From contig CAJTSH010000018.1 in NCBI GenBank assembly GCA_910578885.1, forward strand, positions 1 to 64,000: DNA of 64,000 bases, given 5' to 3'. Positions within the stretch are counted from its first letter, which is position 1; every line of letters begins with the position of its first letter. Shown here one piece after another: positions 1 through 7,737 of the stretch. The stretch comes from an uncultured Lachnospiraceae bacterium (lineage in GTDB: Bacteria > Bacillota > Clostridia > Lachnospirales > Lachnospiraceae). The notes under the pieces are model-generated. The model ran no database searches. It saw nothing but the letters and a program-made list of their open reading frames with translations, and had not been told where the DNA came from. The translations under genes and the position numbers were made by a program.

Positions 1-152
1 AAGGCATCTAAGCGTGAAGCCCCCCCCAAGATGAGATATCCCATCCCAAAAGGAAGTAAGACCCCTGAAAGAGCATCAGGTAGATAGGGCAGGGGTGGAA
101 GTGTGGCAACACATGGAGCTGACTGTCACTAATCGGTCGAGGGCTTGACCAA
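1..152 (+). rRNA. 23S ribosomal RNA, 3' end (partial)
   Basis: The window opens inside a large-subunit rRNA gene. The stretch ending with CACTAATCGGTCGAGGGCTT and GACCAA is the conserved 3' terminus of Firmicute 23S rRNA. Only about 150 bases are present and the 5' part lies outside the window. The exact 3' end is taken from the conserved terminal sequence and may be off by a few bases. A tRNA-Asn gene follows after about 130 bases, with no 5S gene between. Confidence 0.93.
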
Positions 153-283
153 GGACGCTCGGAAGATTCTGTATGAAGTTTTGAAGGTATGTATCATATT
201 TATAAAAGATGCATATAATAATATTAACTGACGATGGCGTTGCATGGATGGAATTTCGGCAAACGTCATTTTCTAACTAATAA

Positions 284-355
284 TCCTCGATAGCTCAATG
301 GTAGAGCACTCGGCTGTTAACCGAGTTGTTGTAGGTTCGAGCCCTACTCGGGGAG
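284..355 (+). tRNA. tRNA-Asn (anticodon GTT)
   Basis: A full cloverleaf can be drawn. The acceptor stem TCCTCGA pairs with TCGGGGA, the anticodon stem CTCGG/CCGAG encloses loop CTGTTAA with anticodon GTT, and the T arm is GTAGG-TTCGAGC-CCTAC. The discriminator base is G and CCA is not encoded. It lies downstream of the 23S gene and is followed at once by a strong terminator, so it is probably the last gene of the rRNA operon. Confidence 0.97.
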
Positions 356-363
356 TTTGAGGG

Positions 364-396
364 AATCCACAAACACGGGTGTTTGTGGATTTTTTG
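364..396 (+). terminator. intrinsic terminator of the rRNA/tRNA-Asn operon
   Basis: The perfect hairpin AATCCACAAACAC / GTGTTTGTGGATT with a two-base loop is followed by a run of T. It ends the rRNA-tRNA transcript. The bases just after it (TGTATCAT...) resemble the repeated post-terminator element described for 47687-47748. Confidence 0.9.
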
Positions 397-470
397 TATC
401 ATACACACAGTTACTAAATGAAGTCTACTTGTTGTCATAGAATAGACCTTGTTGATTTAAAGGATGAAAA

Positions 471-1517
471 ATGAGAAGAAATTATATTGATAATCTACGC
501 AATTTGACGATTTTGTTATTATTTCCGGTACATACTTTTATGATATGGAATAATTTTGGCTCTAGCTTTTACATATGGTTGGGAGAAAGCAAGATATTAA
601 GTACCTTAATAGTATTGGTAAATCCGTGGTTTATGCCAATACTATTTGTATTGTCTGGAATGAGTGCTAGATATGCATTGGAGAAAAGGAGTAGCAAAGA
701 GTTTGTAATACAGCGGATCAATAAATTACTAATTCCATTTATTAGCGGAATGGTCTTTCTTGTACCATTTCAAACGTTATATGCAAGAAAATATTTTTAT
801 AATTATAAAGGTGGTATTTTAGAACATTGGAAATATTTCTTCACACATTTCACAGATTTTAGCGGTTATGATGGTGCATTTACTCCAGGACAACTTTGGT
901 TTATTCTATTTCTGTTTATCATATCAATGATTACTTTAATTTTATTTCAATTTTTGCCATATGAAAAAGCCTCTGTAAAAATTGAAAAAATATCTGTTTT
1001 TGGTGTGTTGCTTTTATTTATTCCTATATGGTTGATGTATTATTTAGGTAATTTTGGAGGCTTTAGTATTGGAAAGAATTTAGCACTTTATTTGATTGGT
1101 TATTATGTGATCAGTAATGATGTTATTATGAAAAAGGTTGGGAAGAATATAAAATGGCTTGTGACTTTGTGTGTAATAGGAACAGTTGCATTAGTGATAT
1201 TATATTATAATTTTTCTTATTATGGAGATTTATGGATAAATTATATTGGATGGAATATGATTTTGGTTTTACTGTTTTTTGGGAAGAAGTTCTTGGATAG
1301 GCAGACAAGGTTTACAGAATATTTTAATAAAGCATCATATCCAATCTATATTTTGCATCAAACTATTTTGGTGGCGCTTGCTTATTATATCGTGCAGGTA
1401 TGTGATATTATGATTGTGCAGGTGCTGGGTATTTGTGTGGGAAGTTTTATATTGACTATATTGGTATATCAATTGCTTAAAATAGTACCTTTTGTTAAGA
1501 AGATATTTAGGATGTAA
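471..1517 (+). CDS. membrane acyltransferase, acyltransferase-3 family
   Basis: This is a 348-residue, very hydrophobic protein with about ten predicted membrane segments. The N-terminus (RRNYIDNLRNLTILLLFPVH, residues 2-21) matches the start of acyltransferase-3 (OafA/WecH-like) proteins, in which the His after the first helix is catalytic; here it is His21 in FPVHTF. Such enzymes transfer acyl groups to sugars or lipids at the cell surface; the substrate here is unknown. The start is supported by AAAGGATG seven bases upstream. The gene stands alone between two terminators and is clearly richer in A+T than its neighbours, which suggests it was acquired downstream of the tRNA-Asn gene. Confidence 0.8.
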   Translation: MRRNYIDNLRNLTILLLFPVHTFMIWNNFGSSFYIWLGESKILSTLIVLVNPWFMPILFVLSGMSARYALEKRSSKEFVIQRINKLLIPFISGMVFLVPFQTLYARKYFYNYKGGILEHWKYFFTHFTDFSGYDGAFTPGQLWFILFLFIISMITLILFQFLPYEKASVKIEKISVFGVLLLFIPIWLMYYLGNFGGFSIGKNLALYLIGYYVISNDVIMKKVGKNIKWLVTLCVIGTVALVILYYNFSYYGDLWINYIGWNMILVLLFFGKKFLDRQTRFTEYFNKASYPIYILHQTILVALAYYIVQVCDIMIVQVLGICVGSFILTILVYQLLKIVPFVKKIFRM

Positions 1518-1581
1518 CCGAACAGATTTAATTGTTGAATGTAACAGAAGAAGTGCGGATTTCTGAATATAGTCAATATAG

Positions 1582-1640
1582 AGGACTGCGCATCTGCAAA
1601 TTTTTACTTAAAAAATCTACAGGATGTGCAGTCCTTTTTT
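1582..1640 (+). terminator. intrinsic terminator after the acyltransferase
   Basis: The arms AGGACTGCGCATC and GATGTGCAGTCCT (one G-T pair) enclose an AT-rich loop and are followed by six T. It separates the acyltransferase from the convergent ABC transporter genes. Confidence 0.85.
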
Positions 1641-1668
1641 GTGATGATAATCGATTATATTATTCAAT

Positions 1669-2469
1669 CTAAACTTCATTTCTAGTGCCAATCAAATGCC
1701 CAGCAACAGCAAATATTACTGTATAGATTAGGAAGCAGGCAAAGCAGCGAAGCATAATATCAGAAGGCACTGAAGTTGCTGAAATATTAATAAAGCAATT
1801 GTCTAGCCAGTAGTCTGAGAAAGAAAAAGTTATTTTGTTCGTCAGAACATCCAACAGGGAAATAATCATAACAATAACTACTGGGGCAATAATCCCGACT
1901 GCAATTGAACCGCCTGTTTTTTTCAGTAAGGCTGCAATCAGGAAAAACATGGAGGTGTAGGCGTATGCTGACAGTAATTGTACCAGTAAAATAGTAACAA
2001 AGTTTAGAGTTGTTTCATTTGCCGGGAGACTTCCTACGCCCCATAATACAGTACCGGAAAGAAATCCGATTACCCAGCAAAAAATAGTATAAATAGTTGC
2101 TGCAATCAGAGATACAAGATATTTCGAAATGTAAATTGAAATACGTCCGTAACCTCTTGCAATTACATTTTTTAACGTACCGTTTGTATAATCACCGCAG
2201 ACAAACAGTGAAATAAAAACTGCAAAGATAATGGTAAAATTACTGTTTGAAAGCGCCGTGGAAAGCATATAAAGACCTGAAAGTCCAGAATCAAAATTTG
2301 CCATAATATTAACTTCATCTGTAACTTCTATTAAGTTCTGGCTAACCTCATACATGAGATTCATGGTAAGAGCGGAGATAAAAATTAATCCAAGCATAAT
2401 AGCTCCGCAAATATAAAAACTTTTTTGACGGAATAATTTCCGAAATTCAAATTTTAATAATCGATTCAT
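1669..2469 (-). CDS. ABC-2 type transporter permease
   Basis: This 266-residue protein has six or so hydrophobic segments and the N-terminal signature RLLKFEFRKLFRQKSFYI, typical of ABC-2 permeases of the bacitracin/lantibiotic-resistance type (BcrB/SpaE-like). It would form the membrane part of an exporter with the ATPase encoded just upstream, whose stop lies one base before this start. The ATG at 2469 is preferred over the upstream GTG because AGGTGA lies five bases before it. The exported substrate is unknown; antimicrobial peptide immunity is a common role in this family but is not shown here. Confidence 0.82.
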   Translation of the reverse strand: MNRLLKFEFRKLFRQKSFYICGAIMLGLIFISALTMNLMYEVSQNLIEVTDEVNIMANFDSGLSGLYMLSTALSNSNFTIIFAVFISLFVCGDYTNGTLKNVIARGYGRISIYISKYLVSLIAATIYTIFCWVIGFLSGTVLWGVGSLPANETTLNFVTILLVQLLSAYAYTSMFFLIAALLKKTGGSIAVGIIAPVVIVMIISLLDVLTNKITFSFSDYWLDNCFINISATSVPSDIMLRCFACFLIYTVIFAVAGHLIGTRNEV

Positions 2470-2470
2470 A

Positions 2471-3364
2471 TTATTCACCTATCCGTTTCATAAAATATTG
2501 TTCTAATCCATCCGTCTGAACCTGAATACCGCTGACTTCAATATCCTGCTGTACTAGCAGCTTATTTAAGGAAGCTGCATCATCCAGATGGGAGGATAGA
2601 ATAATCTGACCGTCTTCTGCTTGAATATCAGAGGATGGAACAACAGAAGATAGAATAGACACTGCTTTTTCTATATCATTTACAGTAAATGTAAGTTTTT
2701 GTTTGCATCTCTCTATTAAATCTGAAGCAGAAACTTCTTCTACCAGATTACCGTCATTGATAATCCCATATTTTGTTACTACTTTGGACAGCTCATCCAA
2801 AAGGTGACTGGAAATCAGGATTGTTACTTTTTTCTCATGATTTAATCGCAAGATCAGATCCCGGACTTCTTTTATACCGGCTGGGTCTAAGCCATTGACC
2901 GGCTCGTCTAAAATTAGAAATTCCGGATTTCCGAGAAGAGCGATACCAATTCCAAGACGCTGCTTCATACCCAGAGAAAATTTTCCGGCTTTCTTTTTGC
3001 CGGTATTATCTAAGCCTATCAGTTGTAAGATTTCTTGTATTTCTTTTTCCGTTCCTCCATAGATTAAGGAAAAGCGCTTTAAATTTTCATATGCAGTACA
3101 ATTTTTGTATAATCCGGGACCTTCAATCAAGGAACCAATTCTATGCCTTGCTTTTTCTAAAGGCATGCCATTAAATAAAGTAATGCTGCCCTTGGTCGAA
3201 AAAGCTGTACCGAGTACCAAACGCATAAAAGTAGTTTTTCCGGCGCCGTTTTTTCCGATGAAGCCATAGATATCACCCTTTTCAATGGTCATATTTACAT
3301 TATTTACTGCCATTTTTTTACCGAACTGTTTGGTAAGGTTCGTTGTCTTTAATATTATTTCCAT
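2471..3364 (-). CDS. ABC transporter ATP-binding protein (BcrA-like)
   Basis: A complete 297-residue ATPase. Visible are the Walker A GKNGAGKTT (about residue 39), the signature FSLGMKQRLG, the Walker B LILDEPVNGLDP and the H-loop ISSH. The C-terminal 90 residues form the extra domain seen in bacitracin-type ATPases. The start at 3364 has AAAGGA eight bases upstream; an in-frame start further upstream has no ribosome site. Transcription probably begins at a sigma-A promoter just upstream, overlapped by an inverted repeat. It forms a two-gene operon with the permease. Confidence 0.9.
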   Translation of the reverse strand: MEIILKTTNLTKQFGKKMAVNNVNMTIEKGDIYGFIGKNGAGKTTFMRLVLGTAFSTKGSITLFNGMPLEKARHRIGSLIEGPGLYKNCTAYENLKRFSLIYGGTEKEIQEILQLIGLDNTGKKKAGKFSLGMKQRLGIGIALLGNPEFLILDEPVNGLDPAGIKEVRDLILRLNHEKKVTILISSHLLDELSKVVTKYGIINDGNLVEEVSASDLIERCKQKLTFTVNDIEKAVSILSSVVPSSDIQAEDGQIILSSHLDDAASLNKLLVQQDIEVSGIQVQTDGLEQYFMKRIGE

Positions 3365-3380
3365 AGCAATTCCTTTCTTT

Positions 3381-3426
3381 GTATTGTTTGTATTATTACA
3401 ATAATACAATAAAGCAATTATGTCAA
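3381..3426 (-). promoter_or_regulatory. sigma-A promoter with overlapping operator for the ABC exporter
   Basis: On the minus strand TTGACA (3421-3426) is followed by 17 bases and TATTGT. Over the -10 lies the inverted repeat TGTATTATT-AC-AATAATACA (3389-3408). The overlap with the promoter suggests a repressor site, for example for a GntR/YtrA-type regulator, though no such gene is adjacent. The 10-mer TAATACAATA at 3402-3411 recurs in the inverted repeat at 11953-11982. Confidence 0.65.
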
Positions 3427-3480
3427 GAAAAATATATTTTTATAGAAAACAGGATATGGATTATCGAAGATGAAAAATAC

Positions 3481-3509
3481 TTTACTTTCTCAACTCGCTA
3501 TGGTATACT
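3481..3509 (+). promoter_or_regulatory. promoter of the tRNA-Glu/tRNA-Cys operon
   Basis: TTTACT (3481-3486), 17 bases, TATACT (3504-3509). It is correctly placed about 34 bases before tRNA-Glu, so transcription would start near 3516. Confidence 0.65.
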
Positions 3510-3542
3510 AATTTTCGTTGTGACAGAATTTAGTATATTTCA

Positions 3543-3614
3543 GGCTCCATGGTCAAGCGGTTAAGACATCGCCCTTTCACGGCGGTAACACGGGTTCGAT
3601 TCCCGTTGGAGTCA
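3543..3614 (+). tRNA. tRNA-Glu (anticodon TTC)
   Basis: The acceptor GGCTCCA pairs with TGGAGTC, the anticodon loop is CTTTCAC with TTC, and the T arm is CGGG-TTCGATT-CCCG. The discriminator base is A and CCA is not encoded. It is followed after three bases by tRNA-Cys in the same transcript. Confidence 0.96.
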
Positions 3615-3617
3615 TCA

Positions 3618-3689
3618 GGCGCAGTAGCCAAGCGGTAAGGCAATGGTCTGCAACACCAGTACGCACCGGTTCAAATCCGGTCTGCGCCT
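3618..3689 (+). tRNA. tRNA-Cys (anticodon GCA), copy 1
   Basis: The acceptor GGCGCAG pairs with CTGCGCC, the anticodon loop is CTGCAAC with GCA, the T arm is CCGG-TTCAAAT-CCGG and the discriminator is T. A second, different tRNA-Cys lies at 7561-7631. Confidence 0.96.
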
Positions 3690-3763
3690 CTTTTTTGAAA
3701 TATTGTTTTAAATTGAGTCCCATACTGTTGGACATTATTCTATATAGAGGATATACATGATAT

Positions 3764-3806
3764 CTGAGTGCTTATAACAGTGAGAGAAAAGCACTTAGAT
3801 TTTTTT
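3764..3806 (+). terminator. intrinsic terminator after the tRNA pair
   Basis: The arms CTGAGTGCTT and AAGCACTTAG are followed by ATTTTTTT. It lies in the gap between tRNA-Cys and the sigma-like/cyclophilin gene. The rest of that gap (3690-3763 and 3807-3878) is AT-rich with no gene I can support. Confidence 0.75.
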
Positions 3807-3878
3807 AATTGAAAAAAATAAAGCGTATGGAATTATACGTAAAAAATACTTATATAGAAGTGAAAGGTGGAAAAAACA

Positions 3879-5222
3879 ATGGCAACTACGATTCAATGCG
3901 CTGCCAAAGGGCAGAGCAAGGCAATGAAGCTTCTTTATGAAGCCAACAAGAGAAAGGTGTATTATGTATCGTTATGTCTCTTAGGTGATACGGAACAGGC
4001 GTCTGAGGCAGCATCTTGGGTTTTCAAAAATGTATGGAGTAATATGACTGCCCAAGGCATTGTGACTGAGGAAGAATTCACTCACTTGGCTATCCGCAAT
4101 GTGGTGGATTATTGCAAAAGAAAAATCAGTAAACAAAATTCAAAGGCATTTAAAATCCCATATAACAATAATTTTCTGATTTCAGGAGACAGCTTTATAT
4201 CTGTAAATTCAGAAAGTTTTGAAAAAAATGTTTTATCTCAGCTCCCCGAATTACAGCGATTTATTTTTGTGCTGCATACGATTGGAGGATATTCGCCCGA
4301 ACAAATGGCAAGCACCTTTAAGTTCAATCTGAAAGCGATTGAATATGCGCTAGAGGCAGAGAAGAGCAATATTGAACACGTGATGGCTCATCTGAAAGAA
4401 GAGGGTAAATATTCGTACGAATCTATAGTTGAATCCATTCAAAACGGAGAAAAGAATTTGAAGGTTCCCGATAAAATCGATGAACAGGCAGTGGCTGTGA
4501 TTGACAGCATTGCGTCTCCTATAGAGAAGAAAAAGCGTAAAAATATTGCTCTTGTCAGTGTGATTACTGCGGTATTATGTCTTTGCATCATTGGTGCAAT
4601 TTTCTTTGCAATCCACTTATTAAGCAAAACGGATACTTCTGGTGAAGATGGTACATCAGTTAACGATAAGACAACGGAAAACGGTAGTGATACAACAAAT
4701 AATTCGGCTGCGCTTGATGCCGACCTTACTTATTATGCAGACATTGAAATCCAAGATTATGGATTGATTACCGTTCAACTGGATCAAGAATCTGCGCCTA
4801 TTTCCGCAGCAAATTTTGTAAGCCTTGCAGAAAGCGGTTTTTATGACGGACTTACCTTCCACCGTATCATAGAAGGATTTATGATGCAGGGCGGCGATCC
4901 GAATGGTAATGGCAGCGGCGGCTCTGAAAATACGATTGTAGGGGAATTTGCCGCCAACGGTTATGATAATAATCTTTCACATACCAGAGGAGCTATTTCA
5001 ATGGCCCGTTCTAATGCATTTGACAGTGCAAGCTCGCAATTTTTTATTGTGCATGAGGACAGTGCATACCTTGACGGGCAGTACGCTGTTTTCGGATATG
5101 TAACCGAAGGCTTAGAAGTTGTTGATGCAGTGTGTGAGGCAGCAGAGCCCACCGATAGTAACGGTACGATTCCTGCCGATGCACAGCCGGTTATTACATC
5201 TATTACAATCAGAACAGAATAG
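3879..5222 (+). CDS. sigma-like domain / membrane anchor / cyclophilin fusion
   Basis: A 447-residue three-part protein. Residues 1-160 resemble an RNA polymerase sigma factor of the sigma-70/ECF kind, with a helix-turn-helix-like segment near LPELQRFIFVLHTIGGYSPE. Residues about 219-244 are one hydrophobic membrane helix after a KKKRK stop-transfer cluster. After a Ser/Thr/Asp-rich linker, residues about 285-447 form a complete cyclophilin peptidyl-prolyl isomerase with FHRIIEGFMMQGGDP, SQFFIVH and LDGQYAVFGYV. The predicted topology puts the sigma-like part inside and the isomerase outside. The start at 3879 has AAAGGTGG ten bases upstream; a GTG 12 bases earlier lies inside that site. Isomerase activity is likely; DNA or RNA polymerase binding by the N-terminus is unproven. 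Confidence 0.82.
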   Translation: MATTIQCAAKGQSKAMKLLYEANKRKVYYVSLCLLGDTEQASEAASWVFKNVWSNMTAQGIVTEEEFTHLAIRNVVDYCKRKISKQNSKAFKIPYNNNFLISGDSFISVNSESFEKNVLSQLPELQRFIFVLHTIGGYSPEQMASTFKFNLKAIEYALEAEKSNIEHVMAHLKEEGKYSYESIVESIQNGEKNLKVPDKIDEQAVAVIDSIASPIEKKKRKNIALVSVITAVLCLCIIGAIFFAIHLLSKTDTSGEDGTSVNDKTTENGSDTTNNSAALDADLTYYADIEIQDYGLITVQLDQESAPISAANFVSLAESGFYDGLTFHRIIEGFMMQGGDPNGNGSGGSENTIVGEFAANGYDNNLSHTRGAISMARSNAFDSASSQFFIVHEDSAYLDGQYAVFGYVTEGLEVVDAVCEAAEPTDSNGTIPADAQPVITSITIRTE

Positions 5223-5243
5223 GAAGAAATAGCTATAAATAAT

Positions 5244-5280
5244 AAAAAGGCTTTCAGAGGTGACTCTGGAAGCCTTTTAA
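5244..5280. terminator. bidirectional terminator between cyclophilin fusion and rubrerythrin
   Basis: The inverted repeat AAAGGCTTTCAGAG / CTCTGGAAGCCTTT is flanked by A-runs on the left and T-runs on the right, so it can serve both convergent genes. Confidence 0.8.
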
Positions 5281-5291
5281 AAGTATAAGGA

Positions 5292-5912
5292 TTATAAGTT
5301 TTTTGCATAGGTAGCGGCAGATTCATAAGGCGACAGCTCGAATCGGATGAAATATCCTTGGTCATGGTGACATGCCGGACAGCTTTTTGGCGCTTGTTCT
5401 CCTTCAAAAATGTAGCCGCAGTTTAAGCAGAACCAGCCGGTACTTACATCGGAAACAAAGAGCTTATTCTTTTCTAAATAATCAGCGAAGCGGCCGAAGC
5501 GGTCGCCATGAACTTTTTCTATTTCGGCAATCAGACGGAAGGAGGATTCCACTTGATAGAAGCCTTCTTCATGTGCTTTCTCAGCAAAATTCTTGTAAAC
5601 ATCATCATGTTCTTCATATTCGTTGTGCTGTGCCATACGAAGAAGTTTACCGATATCATCTGAAATATCAATAGGATAACCGCCGTCAATGTGAATTGTT
5701 TCACCGGAAAGCTCCTTTAAATGATTATAAAAAATTTCCGCATGCTCTCTTTCCTGATTAGCGGTAAATGTAAAGATTGCCTCAATCACGGGCAGCTTCT
5801 GATCTTTTGCCTGAGCAGCGCCAAAAGTGTAGCGGTTTCTCGCCTGACTTTCTCCTGCGAAGGCGCGCATCAGGTTATCCTTAGTTTCACTTGTTTTAAA
5901 ATCTACTGACAT
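5292..5912 (-). CDS. rubrerythrin
   Basis: A 206-residue non-heme iron protein that reduces hydrogen peroxide in anaerobes. The N-terminal four-helix ferritin-like domain carries the di-iron ligands (GESQARNRY, EREHAE, EEGFYQVESSFR, EIEKVHGDR). The C-terminal rubredoxin-like domain has the two knuckles CLNCGY and CPACHH for a single iron. Length and domain order are normal for the family. The start is supported by AAGGAG seven bases upstream. It is transcribed alone, convergent with the fusion gene and divergent from the PadR operon. PerR control is common for this gene in Firmicutes, but I could not point to a clear PerR box. Confidence 0.95.
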   Translation of the reverse strand: MSVDFKTSETKDNLMRAFAGESQARNRYTFGAAQAKDQKLPVIEAIFTFTANQEREHAEIFYNHLKELSGETIHIDGGYPIDISDDIGKLLRMAQHNEYEEHDDVYKNFAEKAHEEGFYQVESSFRLIAEIEKVHGDRFGRFADYLEKNKLFVSDVSTGWFCLNCGYIFEGEQAPKSCPACHHDQGYFIRFELSPYESAATYAKNL

Positions 5913-6020
5913 ATGAATTCTCCTTTATTTCAATCGTGTTATGCTGAATAGTTAAAGTATCTGTAAATGGAAAAATTTTATGCTAAATTTTCCTATATAA
6001 AAATTTATCAGATAAATTAC

Positions 6021-6087
6021 TTGACCTGTCGTAGTAGTTATGCTATATTATATTTACTACGACAGACGTAATACTATAGTCGTAGTA
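6021..6087 (+). promoter_or_regulatory. promoter and operator of the padR operon
   Basis: TTGACC (6021-6026), 17 bases, TATATT (6044-6049) form a sigma-A promoter. The perfect 11-bp arms CTGTCGTAGTA (6026-6036) and TACTACGACAG (6055-6065) bracket it, and a further half-site GTCGTAGTA lies at 6079-6087. The layout is typical of an autorepressing PadR protein. Confidence 0.8.
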
Positions 6088-6131
6088 TGATAGACGTATA
6101 AGTGATGGTGGATTACAAAGGAGGGATTCAG

Positions 6132-6473
6132 GTGATAAGCAGTGACGTAATTCGTGGATATAACGATACGTTTATTTTGTATCTGTTGTTAGAGGAAGCT
6201 TCTTATGGATATGAAATATCGAAAAGAATCCGTGAATTATCAGAGGAGAAATATATTATTAAAGAAACTACGCTCTACTCCGCATTTACCCGTCTTGAAA
6301 AAAATGGTTATATCGAATCTTTTTATGGAAATGAGTCCGGCGGGAAAAGGCGCACTTATTATCAGATTACAGAAAGCGGCCGCAAATATTATCATGAAAA
6401 GTGTGAAGAGTGGCAGTTGACAAAAGAAGTCGTTGAGAAATTTATCAGGTCAGGAAATGAAGAGAGGAGTTAA
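6132..6473 (+). CDS. PadR-family transcriptional repressor
   Basis: A 113-residue winged-helix regulator. The segment LYLLLEEASYGYEISKRI followed by TLYSAFTRLEKNGYIES and GGKRRTYYQIT is the classic PadR DNA-binding and wing pattern. The GTG at 6132 is chosen because AGGAGG lies seven bases upstream; two earlier in-frame starts (6102, 6105) have no ribosome site and lie in the operator region. Its stop TAA overlaps the start of the next gene, so the two are translationally coupled. It probably represses its own operon through the dyads at 6026-6087. Confidence 0.9.
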   Translation: MISSDVIRGYNDTFILYLLLEEASYGYEISKRIRELSEEKYIIKETTLYSAFTRLEKNGYIESFYGNESGGKRRTYYQITESGRKYYHEKCEEWQLTKEVVEKFIRSGNEERS

Positions 6474-7459
6474 TGATGGAAACAATTTTAAATTATTTAG
6501 AAAATATGTTTTCGAGTCTTCCACAGACAGAAGAGGTTCTGCGGGCAAAGCGTGAGTTGGCGGCAATGATGGAAGATAAATACAACGAATTGTTAGAGGA
6601 AGGCAGAACTGATAATGAAGCAGTTGGAATAGTAATATCGGAGTTTGGTAATTTAAAGGAATTATCGGCTGAACTTGGAATTGATGAGATTTATTATGGA
6701 GAATCCGTTGGTTTACAGGGAAGATTTGTTCATGATACCGAAGTGAAAAAATATATGGAGCAGACAAAGAAATCTTCCATATGGATTGGGCTTGCCACAA
6801 TGCTTTGTATTTTTTCTCCAATTTTGTTATTGATATTAGGCGGTTTACAGGATAATGGACACAATATCACAGATGTTATGTTGGTATGCTTTGGTCTGGG
6901 CGCACTCTTTCTTATGATAGCGGCAGCAGTTGGATTATTCATTTTTCATGGTACAATGCTTGATAAATATGATTATTTAAAAAAAGAGAATATCAGAATT
7001 AGCTCAGAATCGGTCTCCTATCTGCGCACATATCAGGAGAAAACAGAAAATTCCTATCTGATTCGCCTGATTGTCGGTGTGATTATGTGTATCATAAGTG
7101 TGATTCCACTTTTGGTAGTTGGTGTAACGTATGAAGACAATGAACTTTATGGAAGTTTAGCGGTAAGTGCGTTGCTCTTTATTGTAGGAATTGCAGTTTT
7201 TATGTTTATTACAGCAGGAATGGAACGGGATGCGGTGAAGATTCTGCTTCAGGAGGGTGATTATACGCTCGAGAAGAAAGAAAATTCTAGGAGTGATGAT
7301 AAAATCGGCGGGATTTACTGGCCAATTATTACCTGCATTTATCTGGTCTGGAGCTTTTTTACAGGTAACTGGGGATATACCTGGATTATCTGGCCGATAG
7401 CCGGCGTGCTTTATGCAGCGATCGTGGCAATCTGCCGTGAAGTTCGTAAAAAATCATAA
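6473..7459 (+). CDS. HAAS-domain membrane protein of the PadR operon (DUF1700-like)
   Basis: A 328-residue protein. Residues 1-90 form the helical HAAS-type domain (LPQTEEVLRAKRELAAMMED, then a second motif ending in EFGN) that typically accompanies PadR regulators. After residue about 100 there are six or so membrane segments in three clusters. The start codon ATG at 6473 overlaps the padR stop; a second ATG follows at 6476 and either may be used. PadR-HAAS pairs usually respond to envelope stress or small molecules. The precise function of this protein is not known. Confidence 0.8.
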   Translation: MMETILNYLENMFSSLPQTEEVLRAKRELAAMMEDKYNELLEEGRTDNEAVGIVISEFGNLKELSAELGIDEIYYGESVGLQGRFVHDTEVKKYMEQTKKSSIWIGLATMLCIFSPILLLILGGLQDNGHNITDVMLVCFGLGALFLMIAAAVGLFIFHGTMLDKYDYLKKENIRISSESVSYLRTYQEKTENSYLIRLIVGVIMCIISVIPLLVVGVTYEDNELYGSLAVSALLFIVGIAVFMFITAGMERDAVKILLQEGDYTLEKKENSRSDDKIGGIYWPIITCIYLVWSFFTGNWGYTWIIWPIAGVLYAAIVAICREVRKKS

Positions 7460-7487
7460 AAAATAAAAAAAGGTCGACAAAAATGTC

Positions 7488-7516
7488 TTGACGAATTGCG
7501 GCTGCTTTGATACAAT
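7488..7516 (+). promoter_or_regulatory. promoter of the second tRNA-Cys gene
   Basis: TTGACG (7488-7493), 17 bases, TACAAT (7511-7516), 45 bases before the tRNA. Confidence 0.75.
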
Positions 7517-7560
7517 ACTTAAGTGTCTAAAGGAACACTTCTAATATGTGTTTGGATTAA

Positions 7561-7631
7561 GGCGACATAGCCAAGTGGTAAGGCACGGGTCTGCAACACC
7601 CTTATCACCAGTTCGAATCTGGTTGTCGCCT
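7561..7631 (+). tRNA. tRNA-Cys (anticodon GCA), copy 2
   Basis: The acceptor GGCGACA pairs with TGTCGCC, the anticodon loop is CTGCAAC and the discriminator is T. It differs from copy 1 at 3618 in acceptor, variable and T-arm bases. It is a single-gene transcript with its own promoter and terminator. Confidence 0.96.
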
Positions 7632-7640
7632 TTCTTAGAA

Positions 7641-7673
7641 CCCCATAAACATTGTGTTTATGGGGATTTTTTT
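7641..7673 (+). terminator. intrinsic terminator of tRNA-Cys copy 2
   Basis: CCCCATAAACA / TGTTTATGGGG with a three-base loop, then seven T. It runs directly into a copy of the post-terminator repeat element (TATATCATAGGAAAGACCTT). Confidence 0.9.
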
Positions 7674-7720
7674 ATATCATAGGAAAGACCTTGTTGATGT
7701 GGGCTTTCCCACTTTGTTCT
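7674..7720 (+). repeat. post-terminator repeat element, partial copy
   Basis: TATATCATAGGAAAGAC followed by CTTGTTG is identical to the left half of the element at 47687-47748. The right half has diverged; a small hairpin GGAAAG/CTTTCC remains. Confidence 0.6.
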
Positions 7721-7737
7721 TTTTGAAGGGAAAAGAA

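Noticed and set aside
5969..5993. Inverted repeat GGAAAA...TTTTCC before rubrerythrin as a PerR box
   Set aside because: The sequence does not fit the PerR consensus and the spacing is uneven; AT-rich DNA gives such repeats by chance.
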